Positions 26,580 through 35,965 of a DNA stretch of 47,946 nt are shown piece by piece. The notes under the pieces were generated by a model. It was not told the DNA's origin and did no database searches. It was given only the letters and a program-made list of their open reading frames with translations. Position numbers and translations under genes: made by a program. Position 1 is the stretch's first letter. Every line of letters starts with the position of its first letter. Source of the DNA: Lentisphaeria bacterium UBA7640. Lineage in GTDB: Bacteria; Verrucomicrobiota; Lentisphaeria; Victivallales; Victivallaceae. Where the stretch lies: assembly GCA_002483765.1 (NCBI GenBank), contig DLIO01000119.1, positions 1 through 47,946 on the forward strand, read 5' to 3'.

Positions 26580-27346
26580 ATGGCGATACCACAACAAATT
26601 CTTCCGATATTTATTGAAGGCGAAAGCTCTATCAATGAGAAAGTGTATTACGAATATGACAAAACAACCAATGCTGTGTGTTATTATCTTTATTGCCTAG
26701 CATTTTACACTCACTCGAAGGATGATTTCAAGAGTTTTCAACTGGTGATTGCGTTGTTAATCAACCTCGGACATTGCACCAATAACGAAATAATCCGCGG
26801 GCTCTCACTGTCTAAAAGCTATGTTGACCGCGCGGTCAAGAAGTATAGAGACGGTGGAACTAGGAGTTTTTTTGCGTTGCGCAAAGTCCGTTCATCGCCG
26901 GTTCTAACTCCGGATGTGCTTGCGGAGGCTCAACAATTACTTGCCTCCGGCGAAATTCCCGGCGAGGTTGCCCAGCAACTCGGGCTCAAACCCAACACCT
27001 TGAATAAAGCTATTAACGACGGTCGGCTCATTCAAAAAAAAGTAGCGGCCAGCAATCAAAGTGAGCGCAATGTTGATGATCACAACAACCGCAGGGGAAT
27101 GCTTGTACGGACATGACTGGTCGTATTCTTGCGGCTTTAGGCAAATGCTCCGCCCAAACGTCTTTCAGTCCGGATCCGGACTGCTCAACGGTGGCCTCCT
27201 TTTGGCGTTGCCCGCGCTCTATGCCAACGGCTTGTTCGATTCGCTCGAAACTTTTTGTTTTGCGAACAAATACTACCGCATTCACGATATTTTTATGGTC
27301 ATTGCTTTTATGGTTCTGGCACGCGTGGAAAACATCAATCAGCTAG
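26580..27346 (+). pseudogene. decayed transposase with N-terminal helix-turn-helix, frameshifted and truncated
   Basis: Frame one (26580 to about 27085) encodes a helix-turn-helix region (GHCTNNEIIRGLSLSKSYV and GEVAQQLGLKPNTLNKAI) and then QSERNVDD. The sequence continues in a second frame as ACTDMTGRILAALGK and in a third as LLLALPALYANGLFDSLE and FMVLARVENINQLG, so at least two frameshifts are present. The DDE part is cut off at about 27346, where it meets the PIG-L gene. I do not recognise the IS family by name. Confidence 0.75.
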
Positions 27347-28149
27347 GCATTATATTTCAATTCCGATAAAACTTTTTCTTTGTCCGTTATTTTTCCCCAA
27401 GAGGTCAGACGAAAATATTCTCGTGGAGAATTATTATCATTACCGTAACGTTCATTGACTAAGGTGTGACGTTTTTTGAAATTATCCTTAAATTGTTCGC
27501 TGGTAATATTTGTTTCAGAACCAGAGTTCCATGGAAGCCATTCGAATATTTGGGATTCATGGCAAAGAGCCATTTTTACCTTGCTCCCGTAAACTCCAGA
27601 AATATCAACCGAAAAATCGTACATTTGTTCACAAGCATAAGTGTCATCGACATTTATTATTACGGGATAAGTGGTACGCATTCGGGGACTTCCGTTCATA
27701 GTTGGATAGGCATGCGGTACCGTCAGCTGATATGCGACCATTCGCACCGCCCAAGCGGTATTGTAATGGTCGATGTGTATTCCTGCGAGAGGGTTGCTGA
27801 TGATCGGTGGACAGAAGATATAGTCCGGTTCGAAATCACGTATTGCGTTCCAAAGACCTCCAAGGAAATTTCGATCAATAAAAACCTGCCCCGGCAAATG
27901 GTTGCCATCGAGACAAGCTAGGCACTCATATTCTGCCCCAATTATTGCCGCACTATTCTTTGCTTCTTGTTCACGGCGACGGAAAGTCTCTTCAAGGCTC
28001 ATTTGGTGATGCCCAGAGGCACCGCGGGTAGTAGTCAATATTTTTAGTTCAACTTGATCTCCGTGAATTTTGCATAATTTGGCAAATAGCCCTCCCGCAT
28101 TGAACTCGAAGTCGTCCTGGTGAGCCATTATTGACATTACTTTCAACAT
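27343..28149 (-). CDS. PIG-L family N-acetylglucosaminyl deacetylase
   Basis: 268 residues. The zinc motif AHQDDFE (His10, Asp12, Asp13) at the N-terminus and HIDHYNTA further on are hallmarks of PIG-L/LmbE deacetylases, which remove acetyl groups from GlcNAc conjugates. There is no signal peptide. The ATG overlaps the stop of the upstream isomerase gene by one base (TAATG), with AGGAG inside that gene. The final codon and TAG stop lie within sequence that continues the neighbouring transposase remnant, so the native C-terminus may have been slightly changed. It is last in the M55-CapA-Gfo/Idh-isomerase operon. Confidence 0.9.
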   Translation of the reverse strand: MLKVMSIMAHQDDFEFNAGGLFAKLCKIHGDQVELKILTTTRGASGHHQMSLEETFRRREQEAKNSAAIIGAEYECLACLDGNHLPGQVFIDRNFLGGLWNAIRDFEPDYIFCPPIISNPLAGIHIDHYNTAWAVRMVAYQLTVPHAYPTMNGSPRMRTTYPVIINVDDTYACEQMYDFSVDISGVYGSKVKMALCHESQIFEWLPWNSGSETNITSEQFKDNFKKRHTLVNERYGNDNNSPREYFRLTSWGKITDKEKVLSELKYNA

Positions 28150-29033
28150 TATTTTCTCCTAAACGTTTTATAAGTGTTACGAATATCGGTAAGATATTGT
28201 AGGCTTTGTTTTACGCCGTCTCTTTCAGGTACCTGCCATGACGCTTCATATTCAAGAGAGCAATACCCGTCAAACTGATCACGCTCAAGCAACGCCGCGA
28301 ATTGTCGTAGTGGGACGATACCTCCGGCCCCGGCTGGATAAGCTGCAACCTTGCGTTCTGACATAACTCCAAACGGTCTTCCCCAGTCCTTGACATGACA
28401 GTGAATAATATCGTTTTTGAGTAATTCGTAAGCTCGGAGTGGGTCCTCCGTTTCGTTCATATTGTTAACCAAGAAATTAGCACAGTCAAACAGACACTTC
28501 AGGTAAGGAGAATCAAAATATCCGATAATGCCCTTGATTTCATAAGAAAGTCCTGGCAAACGTCCGTGGTTTTCAAGCGCGAGTACGATATTATATTTTT
28601 CCGCTTCCGGCATGCAGGCTTCAATCCCTTGAAGGACGAACTCAAATCCATTGGCATAAACCATACCTTTCTCACCACCGCACTCTTCATGATATCCGCC
28701 GAATATCCGTACTAGTGGTGCCCCAAGTTCCGCGGCTTCATGGATGGCCTTCTTCACTATCTCAATGTTTTCCAAACGCTCGCTTTCATTGAACTTGGCA
28801 AAGTTATTGCCACAGGCGATTGCCGCAAGCTTTAAACCAGCTGTTTTCAGCCATTTGGCAACCTGCTTGAGTTCCTGCTCTTTATTTTTATATTGCCATG
28901 GATAACATACGGCGTCCATTAAATCGGTGGCATCTATTTCTAATTTCCCAAGGAAATTTATATATCCCTCAAGATCAATCTGCTTTTCTTTGAACATTTT
29001 AGCCATGCTTATCGGCGTACATGATATTTTCAT
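28149..29033 (-). CDS. sugar phosphate isomerase/epimerase (xylose isomerase-like TIM barrel)
   Basis: 294 residues. AP-endonuclease-2-type TIM barrel with metal-ligand landmarks: Glu in VLALENHGRLPG, Asp in CLFDCANF, His in IIHCHVKDWG, and Glu in GYCSLEYEA near the C-terminus. Members isomerise or epimerise keto- and aldo-sugars or act as dehydratases. It follows a Gfo/Idh/MocA gene by about 40 bases, a very common pairing in sugar catabolism operons, and is translationally coupled to PIG-L. The substrate is unknown. Confidence 0.88.
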   Translation of the reverse strand: MKISCTPISMAKMFKEKQIDLEGYINFLGKLEIDATDLMDAVCYPWQYKNKEQELKQVAKWLKTAGLKLAAIACGNNFAKFNESERLENIEIVKKAIHEAAELGAPLVRIFGGYHEECGGEKGMVYANGFEFVLQGIEACMPEAEKYNIVLALENHGRLPGLSYEIKGIIGYFDSPYLKCLFDCANFLVNNMNETEDPLRAYELLKNDIIHCHVKDWGRPFGVMSERKVAAYPAGAGGIVPLRQFAALLERDQFDGYCSLEYEASWQVPERDGVKQSLQYLTDIRNTYKTFRRK

Positions 29034-29071
29034 TCCATAATTTCCTTTTTTGTGAAATATTTATCCTCAAT

Positions 29072-30202
29072 TTAATAATTTTTCAATATTAATTTCTTTT
29101 CGCGTAACTGTTGCAAAAGACAGTCATATTCAAGCCGATCAATTGGTAAAGAAACGCTTTTTTTAAGTATGCTTGAGGTCAACATAGCATTAGCCCACTC
29201 TACTGCGTGGATCCCTTCATCCCCCGGAGCGACCTGTTCAGTATTGGGCAAATCATTGATAATGTTCTCTATGAAACTTTCAAAGACTACTTTATGGCCA
29301 CGCGGGGCTTCTGGTATTTCTAGTTCTTGTTCTTCTATTTCAATCAATGGCATCGGTTTATCACTGTTCATGACGATTTCGCTAAGAAGTTGTGGTAACT
29401 TTTTGAAAAAAAGTTTACCGTTTTGTCGGATCAAAGTTCCTTGGTCGGCAACGATTTCAACATAATCTTTGCCGGGAGCTTCACCAGTATTGGCATAGAA
29501 ATCCACCGGGAAATCCTGTTCCATCCAAATTGTCGCGCGCACCTCATCCTCAGTTTCAATATTATGAAGGCGGCTGGCAACTTCAGCTTGGATAGTCTTT
29601 GCTTTACCAAACCACCAATAGAGCAAATCGAGATTGTGTGGTGCTTGATTCATCAGAAGTCCACCACCTTCTCCTTGCCAAGTACCGCGCCAACTTTGCG
29701 AATCATAATATTTTTGCGTTCGTAGCCATTCTGTACACGTCATCTCAACTCTGAGAATTTTGCCGAGTTCTCCTGAAACTAGTAGGTTTTTTATGATTTT
29801 GTTTACGTTACTCGTGCGCATAGAATACATAGTGCTGAATTTCGTGCCTGCCTGTTGCCAAGCCTCTAGTAGCCGGTCAGCTTCGGAAACGGTAGTAGTT
29901 ATCGGTTTGTCGCACATCACATGCAAGCCTTTACTGAAAGCGTATTCACTTATCTCTAGATGAATTGGATGTGGGGCAACCACACCCACAGCCTCACATA
30001 AACCGCTGTCAATCAATTCACGATAATCGGAGAATACAGCAAACCCAGGTTTAATCGTTTCATCGTTTTGCAACTTTTTGATTTGCCCCGGATTGTTATC
30101 ACATACCGCAACAAGCTCACAAGTTTCAATATTTTGAAGCGTTCTAGCGTGGGCATGTCCCATTATTCCCAATCCTATCAATCCAAACTTTACTTTCTTC
30201 AT
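29072..30202 (-). CDS. Gfo/Idh/MocA family oxidoreductase
   Basis: 376 residues. Nucleotide motif GLIGLGIMGHAHART at residues 7-21, with CDKPITTTVSEADRLLEAW in place of the usual EKP (Asp for Glu, Lys kept). The C-terminal domain has NQAPHNLDLLYWWFG, the common substrate-binding His/Asp motif. It probably oxidises a sugar using NAD(P) in the cytosol and is paired with the adjacent isomerase. AAAGGAC precedes the ATG. Confidence 0.9.
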   Translation of the reverse strand: MKKVKFGLIGLGIMGHAHARTLQNIETCELVAVCDNNPGQIKKLQNDETIKPGFAVFSDYRELIDSGLCEAVGVVAPHPIHLEISEYAFSKGLHVMCDKPITTTVSEADRLLEAWQQAGTKFSTMYSMRTSNVNKIIKNLLVSGELGKILRVEMTCTEWLRTQKYYDSQSWRGTWQGEGGGLLMNQAPHNLDLLYWWFGKAKTIQAEVASRLHNIETEDEVRATIWMEQDFPVDFYANTGEAPGKDYVEIVADQGTLIRQNGKLFFKKLPQLLSEIVMNSDKPMPLIEIEEQELEIPEAPRGHKVVFESFIENIINDLPNTEQVAPGDEGIHAVEWANAMLTSSILKKSVSLPIDRLEYDCLLQQLREKKLILKNY

Positions 30203-30214
30203 CGTTACTGTCCT

Positions 30215-31375
30215 TTATCGTTGTATTTTTCCGGCCTCGATCATGTCAAAAGCCTGATTTAATAGTTCGTTATGGGTTGGGCAAGAAAACAAATTGCGTA
30301 GATTATTCAGAAATGGTAAATCAGTAGCATCGCAATAACGTTTTGATAAATTACGTAGCATTCCTTGGTAATCTTGTTCCCAACGCATCGCGACATTGAT
30401 TTCCCATTGTTTAATGAATTCCTTATCATCGCTTATCCAAAAACTAATTTTACGCAAAAAATCAGCATAGTTACTCTTTCGTTCTCCAGTTATTGCTTCA
30501 ACCATTATTTCGGGAGTTAAGCGATAAGGTATCAATTCTACACATTTAAATTCGTGTTTGTCGATGGTAAGCTTTACTAGATAACCATGATCCGTTTCTG
30601 CATAAGATGAAACGTAAGGGCTGTCGAACACTAGGTTGCCCAGACTGTAAAATATCCAGCCGCCATGATAATGCTCATACCCCTGAGGAACATGAGGATG
30701 ATGGGCGATCACTGTATCCGCTCCGGCATCGATGAAGCCACGGCAAGCATCGCGAATTCGCGGAGACGGAGTAAGCATAAATTCATGTCCAACATGAAGA
30801 TAGCATACCATAAAATTAACTTGATCTTTTAAAGCTGTTATTTTCTGTGCCGTTAAGACTGGTTCAAACGGAGCAGCCCCAGCAGTATCGATTCCCGCAA
30901 TATTTAATTCACGCTCGGCCACAGCTAGTATTCCGACCTTTAAACCCTTTAATTCAAATATAGCAAACTTCTCAGCTTCTGCTAAGTTAAGTCCGGCTCC
31001 AAAATGTCGGATACCGGATTGTTCGAGTATTTTCATAGTTTGCTCGATTCCTCGTTGATTTTTATCCAGAATATGGTTATTAGCCAAACCAACCGCATCA
31101 ATCTTAAATTCTTTTAAGTACTTTGCAATTTCTGGCGATACACCAAGGCCTCCGCCATGACGCTTAGGATTGTGATAATTAGTGCAAAACGGGGCTTCCA
31201 GGTTAACGACGAACAAATCTTTTTCCTCGAATGTTTTTAATAAATCCGCATCAAAAATTTGTTTTTCAGCAAGAATCTTTTCTTCATAACGGCGAATTGG
31301 GCAGAAGTCACCACCAAATAAAAGTTCAACTTGAACTTCGGTTGGTTTTTTATTTTCTTTAATAACGATACTCAT
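30215..31375 (-). CDS. CapA-family (PGA_cap) metallophosphatase-like protein
   Basis: 386 residues from the ATG at 31373-31375; an earlier in-frame ATG (31391-31393) lacks a ribosome binding site and overlaps the previous gene, whereas GAGG is five bases before this one. CapA landmarks are LLFGGDFCP, VVNLEAPF, GLANNHILD (Asn-His), GHEF, and VIAHHPHVPQGYE. The fold is a calcineurin-like metallophosphatase used in poly-gamma-glutamate capsule systems, with unknown chemistry. Unlike many relatives it has no signal peptide or membrane anchor. Its place between an M55 peptidase and sugar enzymes suggests action on a peptide- or phosphate-bearing sugar. Confidence 0.85.
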   Translation of the reverse strand: MSIVIKENKKPTEVQVELLFGGDFCPIRRYEEKILAEKQIFDADLLKTFEEKDLFVVNLEAPFCTNYHNPKRHGGGLGVSPEIAKYLKEFKIDAVGLANNHILDKNQRGIEQTMKILEQSGIRHFGAGLNLAEAEKFAIFELKGLKVGILAVAERELNIAGIDTAGAAPFEPVLTAQKITALKDQVNFMVCYLHVGHEFMLTPSPRIRDACRGFIDAGADTVIAHHPHVPQGYEHYHGGWIFYSLGNLVFDSPYVSSYAETDHGYLVKLTIDKHEFKCVELIPYRLTPEIMVEAITGERKSNYADFLRKISFWISDDKEFIKQWEINVAMRWEQDYQGMLRNLSKRYCDATDLPFLNNLRNLFSCPTHNELLNQAFDMIEAGKIQR

Positions 31376-31382
31376 TTTCGCC

Positions 31383-32192
31383 TCAACTGTCATATTTTAC
31401 TAGTACATTGCCAAGAACCGCGACACTGCCGAGATAAGCATCGAAATAACTGTCAGCAGTATAAGTGACGGTGCGAGCATTTAACCGTTTTGTTCCTGGT
31501 GAAATACAAAAGGCATCTGCAATTTGTGGATAAGTGAATTCAATTTTTACAGTTACTGGCAATTCGTGGATTATCCGTGAGGCATCGTTAATGTTTTTAA
31601 AGGCCTTAACTACGCCAGCGGTCAAGACCGGAAGAACTTTTGCCGGGGGTAGACATACTGCGCCCCAAACATTATGTGCCTCTTCCACTGCCACTGTTGT
31701 TATGCCCGGCGCCCACTCTTCCGCCTCTCGACAGGCGGCACTATCACCGGATAAAAATATTGTCGGTATATCTTTTTCGCCAAACAAGCCGCCAATATAG
31801 GCGATTTCCCCAGCAGGTTTTTCATTGATCCAAAAGCCGACAATACTCTTACTGCTACCAGTATGCGAACGTACAGCATCAAACAAGTCAGTCCTAGCGT
31901 GTTGTCCGACAAAGAGCACTGCATCGAAATCGCGCAGTTTTACAGATTCATGCCAAGGAATGCCTCTTGCAAGCTTTGCTTCAGGATGGAGGTTTTCAAG
32001 ATCAATCGGATGAGCTTCGCCGACAATTATTTCCTCGGCTCCAGCCTGCACACAACCTTCTACAACTGCATTGATTTCTCCCATCATTAGTCGATGATAA
32101 CGAGCGCTAGTTTCCGGATTCAATTTAAAACCATAGCCGCCAGCGGTACAACCGCTAATACCTTCTAAATCGGTTACAATAAATACTTTCAT
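31383..32192 (-). CDS. M55-family D-aminopeptidase (DppA-like)
   Basis: 269 residues, family length. DppA zinc and catalytic landmarks are visible: TDLEGISG (Asp8, Glu10), GEAHP (His61), GQHAR (His98), RSHTGSS (His110, matching the nucleophilic His) and LFGEKD (Glu139). Known members hydrolyse D-Ala-D-Ala or D-amino acid amides in the cytosol. It is the first gene of the operon running through CapA-like, Gfo/Idh, isomerase and PIG-L, so the operon promoter should be in 32193-32369. It points to use of D-amino-acid-containing peptides such as wall fragments. Confidence 0.9.
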   Translation of the reverse strand: MKVFIVTDLEGISGCTAGGYGFKLNPETSARYHRLMMGEINAVVEGCVQAGAEEIIVGEAHPIDLENLHPEAKLARGIPWHESVKLRDFDAVLFVGQHARTDLFDAVRSHTGSSKSIVGFWINEKPAGEIAYIGGLFGEKDIPTIFLSGDSAACREAEEWAPGITTVAVEEAHNVWGAVCLPPAKVLPVLTAGVVKAFKNINDASRIIHELPVTVKIEFTYPQIADAFCISPGTKRLNARTVTYTADSYFDAYLGSVAVLGNVLVKYDS

Positions 32193-32369
32193 TGTTCTAT
32201 TTCCTTGAAGTAATTGTAATTTTCTGGATAGATTTTGTTAATACCAAAAAATATTGACTTTTATCATAAACCTTGATACTTGCCTTTCTGCAGACGCAAA
32301 AAAAGGATCACAGTAAGCCAATGGGAACTCCATTTTTAGTTATGTCACTGAAAAATAAGATACTAATTA

Positions 32370-34910
32370 TTAGCGAATTTCTCGCAGTGATATTCGATCA
32401 ATCAAGATCGTATCGCCATCTTGAAGGCTACCGCCCCAACAACGGAGTTGGATTGCACCGCCTGACGATGGAACGACGAAATCAACTTGCTGGGTGTGAA
32501 AATCGTTATTTTCAGAAGCAGCGGCCGACACTGTTTTTCCATCAGCGTTTTTTACGCTCAACCGCCATTTCTTACTCGTTGGACTGAGAAAACAGAGTTC
32601 TGCTCGGTAATGCCGTCCCGGTGTGAGTTTGTGTCCTTGGGACAGCATCATATTTCCTGGTTCTCCGCGAAAAACGATTTTAAGTGCGCGCCTTCCCGAA
32701 TGGAAATTTTTAGTATCATATGAAGCGTCGAATTTTGGCTTCGCTGGTGTGATAAACCAGCCCAAATACTCGGGATTATTCAACGATTTATCTGGAATCG
32801 CACCATCCTGCGACTGGTCTGGATTCCACGCTAACTCGGGGCCGACGGGTTGCATGCTTTGGAGATTTTTTTCATCCTCTCCGATGAGGCGACGTATCGA
32901 AATAGATTCGATCAGTGTCGTTTTGCCTGCAGAACATTTATTACCCAAGAGCCTAAGGTTTACCCCCCCAGACTTCTGTGATGTGACAAAATCAACTTGC
33001 AGAATCTGGCGTTCGCGCGTATTTGTAGCTTGGACTTGAAAACTCTTACCGCCAGTAGCCACACCCAACCGTACGTTCAATGGCTCTTCGGCACGCACCG
33101 TCGCAAATGCGCGGTAACGCGCTCCGGCTTGGAGTTTCAAAGAGCGTTCGAGGCGCCAATTACCAGATACATCCTGTAGAGCGATGCGCAGCATGCGCGG
33201 GTCTTTCGAAGTGGCGGCTTCATAACCAAAGTGTCCGGCCGCAGGATCAATTGGCTTTTCAGCAGAAGAGATTATATTTAATAACCAGTCTTTCGATAGA
33301 TCATTACCTTGCGGTGGAACTATGGCAGGTAATACCAACTCTGGACCAGAAAGATGATATTTTACGATTGGAAGCAGGGAACCTGTCAACTCTTTCCATC
33401 GATAAGAACCATCCTCAGTGCGCACACAAAGAAGCATACGTTCACCGAGGATAACCTGACGTCCAAACCAATCTGCCACAGGATCAGGAAGATCCTCTGG
33501 GTCATCTAGCCTCACTGGCGGAGCAAGGTGGATATCCGCACCACCTACAGTTCGAGTCGTTCCATCGACAACCACTGGATAATCAACGTCTATAAAACGG
33601 TTGCCTGCGATAAGTTCATCTTGCCCGGGAACAGAACCAGAAAGTGCGAAACCGATTTTGGCGTTTGAAATTAGATTGTTCATAAAACTGTTATGAAAGC
33701 CGCTACGCACTACAAAAGCCTGATGTGGCATATCGTATACCACATTACCAGTCCAGAGCGAACGACCACTGTGGCATTCAAATCCGTAACTTTCGTCAAT
33801 TGCCAAAGAGCGACCATCGATGATATTATTGACCACAGAAACGAAATGTTCTTTGCCGCCAGTTTTGATTTCGATCACCGAGCGCCACCCTGAATTTTCG
33901 CAAATATTTCCTTGGATAATTGTTCGATTGGCTTTAAGATAAATAGCGGCTCCAGCAAGGCGGCGGCGTTTCTTCTTATCTGTGTTGATAAATTTACCGC
34001 GCAAGATTTCTCCGTCAGCAGTACGTATCTGATGCCCCATTGTCGCACCGGGTACTGGTTCTCCACGATTAACATCGCGGATAATATTTCCCTGTACCGA
34101 GACGTTGTGTCCATATATCAGAATGCCCTGTGTATAAGAATCTTTTTCGGTCGTGCCGAGTCCTCCGCGAAGTAGCCGGTTCCCATGAACAATAGCATTA
34201 GGTAAGTGTCGAGTACAGTTATCGGCGATTTGCCCCCCTTTGCCAAGCATTATACCGCGCCGCCCAAAATTACGCAAGGTGTTCTGAGAAACAATCGCGC
34301 CGCCAGGAATCGGACAGTTAAAATGAATGGGTTCATCTGAACCTTCAAATTCGCAATTCCGAATGATGAGTTCACCAAGTTCTGCATCCGAGACCGCTGC
34401 GGATTTTTCGCGGCATTCAAATCTGCAGTCAGCAAGATCAATCAATTTGATTGCTTTACGCCCCTCAGTCTTGAGGTACCCATCAATACCATTGAATGCA
34501 CGGAGTGTCATATTGCGTAATTTGAGTGTACCATCGGAGTTTTGATTTAGGTCAATGGCACTGGCACGTTGTGAGGACGTCCGTCCGCGCCGTCCATTGC
34601 TCTCAGTATTAACTAACTCCCCTGGCTTACCAATACCTTGAAGTATGAGGATGCCATGAATGTGCGTGATCAGTGTCGGAAGCTTTCCGGTCAGCACAGC
34701 ACCATCCTCAAAAATCAAGGTTAAATCTCGTTTCACCATCAGCGGTTCGGCAATTTCGTATCGCCCTGGTGGTATTGTTATGTAATTACCTTCGGCAATC
34801 AGCCGGGAGAACTCCGCACTCTGTTCTGTAGGACTACTAAAATGCTTCAGCTCAGCACTTCCGGCGACGAATAAAAGACTCAATACGACTAAAGATAGAA
34901 TTTTTTTCAT
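32370..34910 (-). CDS. exported right-handed parallel beta-helix protein with two C-terminal carbohydrate-binding-like modules
   Basis: 846 residues. A signal peptide (residues 1-18) is followed by a pectate-lyase-like right-handed beta-helix from about 45 to 470, shown by regular coils such as LIIRNCEFEG, GAIYLKANRTIIQGNICEN and NVVYDMPHQAFVVRSG. Residues about 555-700 and 725-846 look like two related CBM4/9-type sandwiches (GARYRAFATVRAEEPLNVRL; GRHYRAELCFLSPTSKKWRL). The protein could be a polysaccharide lyase or a surface binder; I see no decisive catalytic residues. It follows a pseudopilin gene in the same orientation after about 230 bases. Confidence 0.82.
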   Translation of the reverse strand: MKKILSLVVLSLLFVAGSAELKHFSSPTEQSAEFSRLIAEGNYITIPPGRYEIAEPLMVKRDLTLIFEDGAVLTGKLPTLITHIHGILILQGIGKPGELVNTESNGRRGRTSSQRASAIDLNQNSDGTLKLRNMTLRAFNGIDGYLKTEGRKAIKLIDLADCRFECREKSAAVSDAELGELIIRNCEFEGSDEPIHFNCPIPGGAIVSQNTLRNFGRRGIMLGKGGQIADNCTRHLPNAIVHGNRLLRGGLGTTEKDSYTQGILIYGHNVSVQGNIIRDVNRGEPVPGATMGHQIRTADGEILRGKFINTDKKKRRRLAGAAIYLKANRTIIQGNICENSGWRSVIEIKTGGKEHFVSVVNNIIDGRSLAIDESYGFECHSGRSLWTGNVVYDMPHQAFVVRSGFHNSFMNNLISNAKIGFALSGSVPGQDELIAGNRFIDVDYPVVVDGTTRTVGGADIHLAPPVRLDDPEDLPDPVADWFGRQVILGERMLLCVRTEDGSYRWKELTGSLLPIVKYHLSGPELVLPAIVPPQGNDLSKDWLLNIISSAEKPIDPAAGHFGYEAATSKDPRMLRIALQDVSGNWRLERSLKLQAGARYRAFATVRAEEPLNVRLGVATGGKSFQVQATNTRERQILQVDFVTSQKSGGVNLRLLGNKCSAGKTTLIESISIRRLIGEDEKNLQSMQPVGPELAWNPDQSQDGAIPDKSLNNPEYLGWFITPAKPKFDASYDTKNFHSGRRALKIVFRGEPGNMMLSQGHKLTPGRHYRAELCFLSPTSKKWRLSVKNADGKTVSAAASENNDFHTQQVDFVVPSSGGAIQLRCWGGSLQDGDTILIDRISLREIR

Positions 34911-35143
34911 AAGTTTACTTTTCCTTGATTTATGAAAGAACTTGTAGATTCTTTTTTATTAATTGATTGATGAATTTCCAGCCAATTTGGGCTGTGTTAT
35001 AAAACCTCACCAAAACTGCATTTGGAATAATTTCTAATGTTTCCAATAAAAGACAAAAACTAGATCATCTGCTTTCGGCTCCTCGTTTTTGGAAAATATT
35101 TTTGTTTCTTTTTGACAGATAATGAGTTCAAAGCAGTCCACAT

Positions 35144-35965
35144 TCAAAATATTCCATTACTGGGAGCTGCGGCATAGGTCATCCAAGTGTCACTAGTAAC
35201 GTCAGCTTTTCTTAAAGACGCAACATGACCATCGGGGTAAAATACATTTGCCAAACCACCGTGTCGCGTGTGAAGTGTTCGGTCCTTACTAGTATCCACA
35301 CCACGCACCGAGTTTGAAGGGTCACGCATTACTAAAATGGACGACTGAGTTAAGTCGCGAGTAGAAATACTATCGCCACCGAGTGGAACTCTTTGAAATT
35401 CTGGACGAATAATCTTCAAACGATGGATGTGATAATAGCTCAGATCAGCGGTGTAATTGCTTAGTTCTCCAATATCCGCGATGCCTCTGGCCAGTCCGTA
35501 GGAGCGATTACCGCTAGGTGTCCAAGCATGGGTTGAAGCCTCTCCATACTGGGCGGATGGACATAACAAAATCGTGTCATAACTTAAATAGGGGCCACCT
35601 GGTAGGTAGTTATAGTACACCATAATGCCTGCCCAACCATAGCTTTTAGTTCCAATAAGAGACAAACTCGCGGGGAAGAACTCCGCACTGTCATCAGCGT
35701 ATGACTGCAAACCCAAAGCGCAATTTTTGAGGTTGGAAATACACTTGGTCGACTTAGCGCGTTCCCTGGCCTGATTTAAGGCAGGAAGCAGCATGGCCGC
35801 TAAAACAGCAATGATGGCAATTACAACCAAGAGTTCAACGAGAGTGAACTTTCTAGTTGTCAATGAGTCATGGTTTTTGACATATCTCAATTCCCCTCCA
35901 CAAATCAACTTACGTGCAACTTCTCCTCTAACTCGACTTTCACTTTGTAATTTTTGGAACAACAT
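35144..35965 (-). CDS. pseudopilin with prepilin-type N-terminal domain and H-X9-DG motif
   Basis: 273 residues. Strong AGGAGG (complement of 35972-35977) supports this start. A 39-residue leader precedes the pilin helix FTLVELLVVIAIIAVLAAML, with Glu5 conserved. The residue before the helix is Lys, not the Gly or Ala that prepilin peptidase usually needs. The C-terminal domain has RHGGLANVFYPDGHV, an exact H-X9-DG motif. Such proteins should be inner-membrane anchored and may assemble into a type II secretion-like pseudopilus. Its start overlaps the FAD oxidoreductase end by 26 bases; the beta-helix protein gene follows. Confidence 0.9.
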   Translation of the reverse strand: MLFQKLQSESRVRGEVARKLICGGELRYVKNHDSLTTRKFTLVELLVVIAIIAVLAAMLLPALNQARERAKSTKCISNLKNCALGLQSYADDSAEFFPASLSLIGTKSYGWAGIMVYYNYLPGGPYLSYDTILLCPSAQYGEASTHAWTPSGNRSYGLARGIADIGELSNYTADLSYYHIHRLKIIRPEFQRVPLGGDSISTRDLTQSSILVMRDPSNSVRGVDTSKDRTLHTRHGGLANVFYPDGHVASLRKADVTSDTWMTYAAAPSNGIF

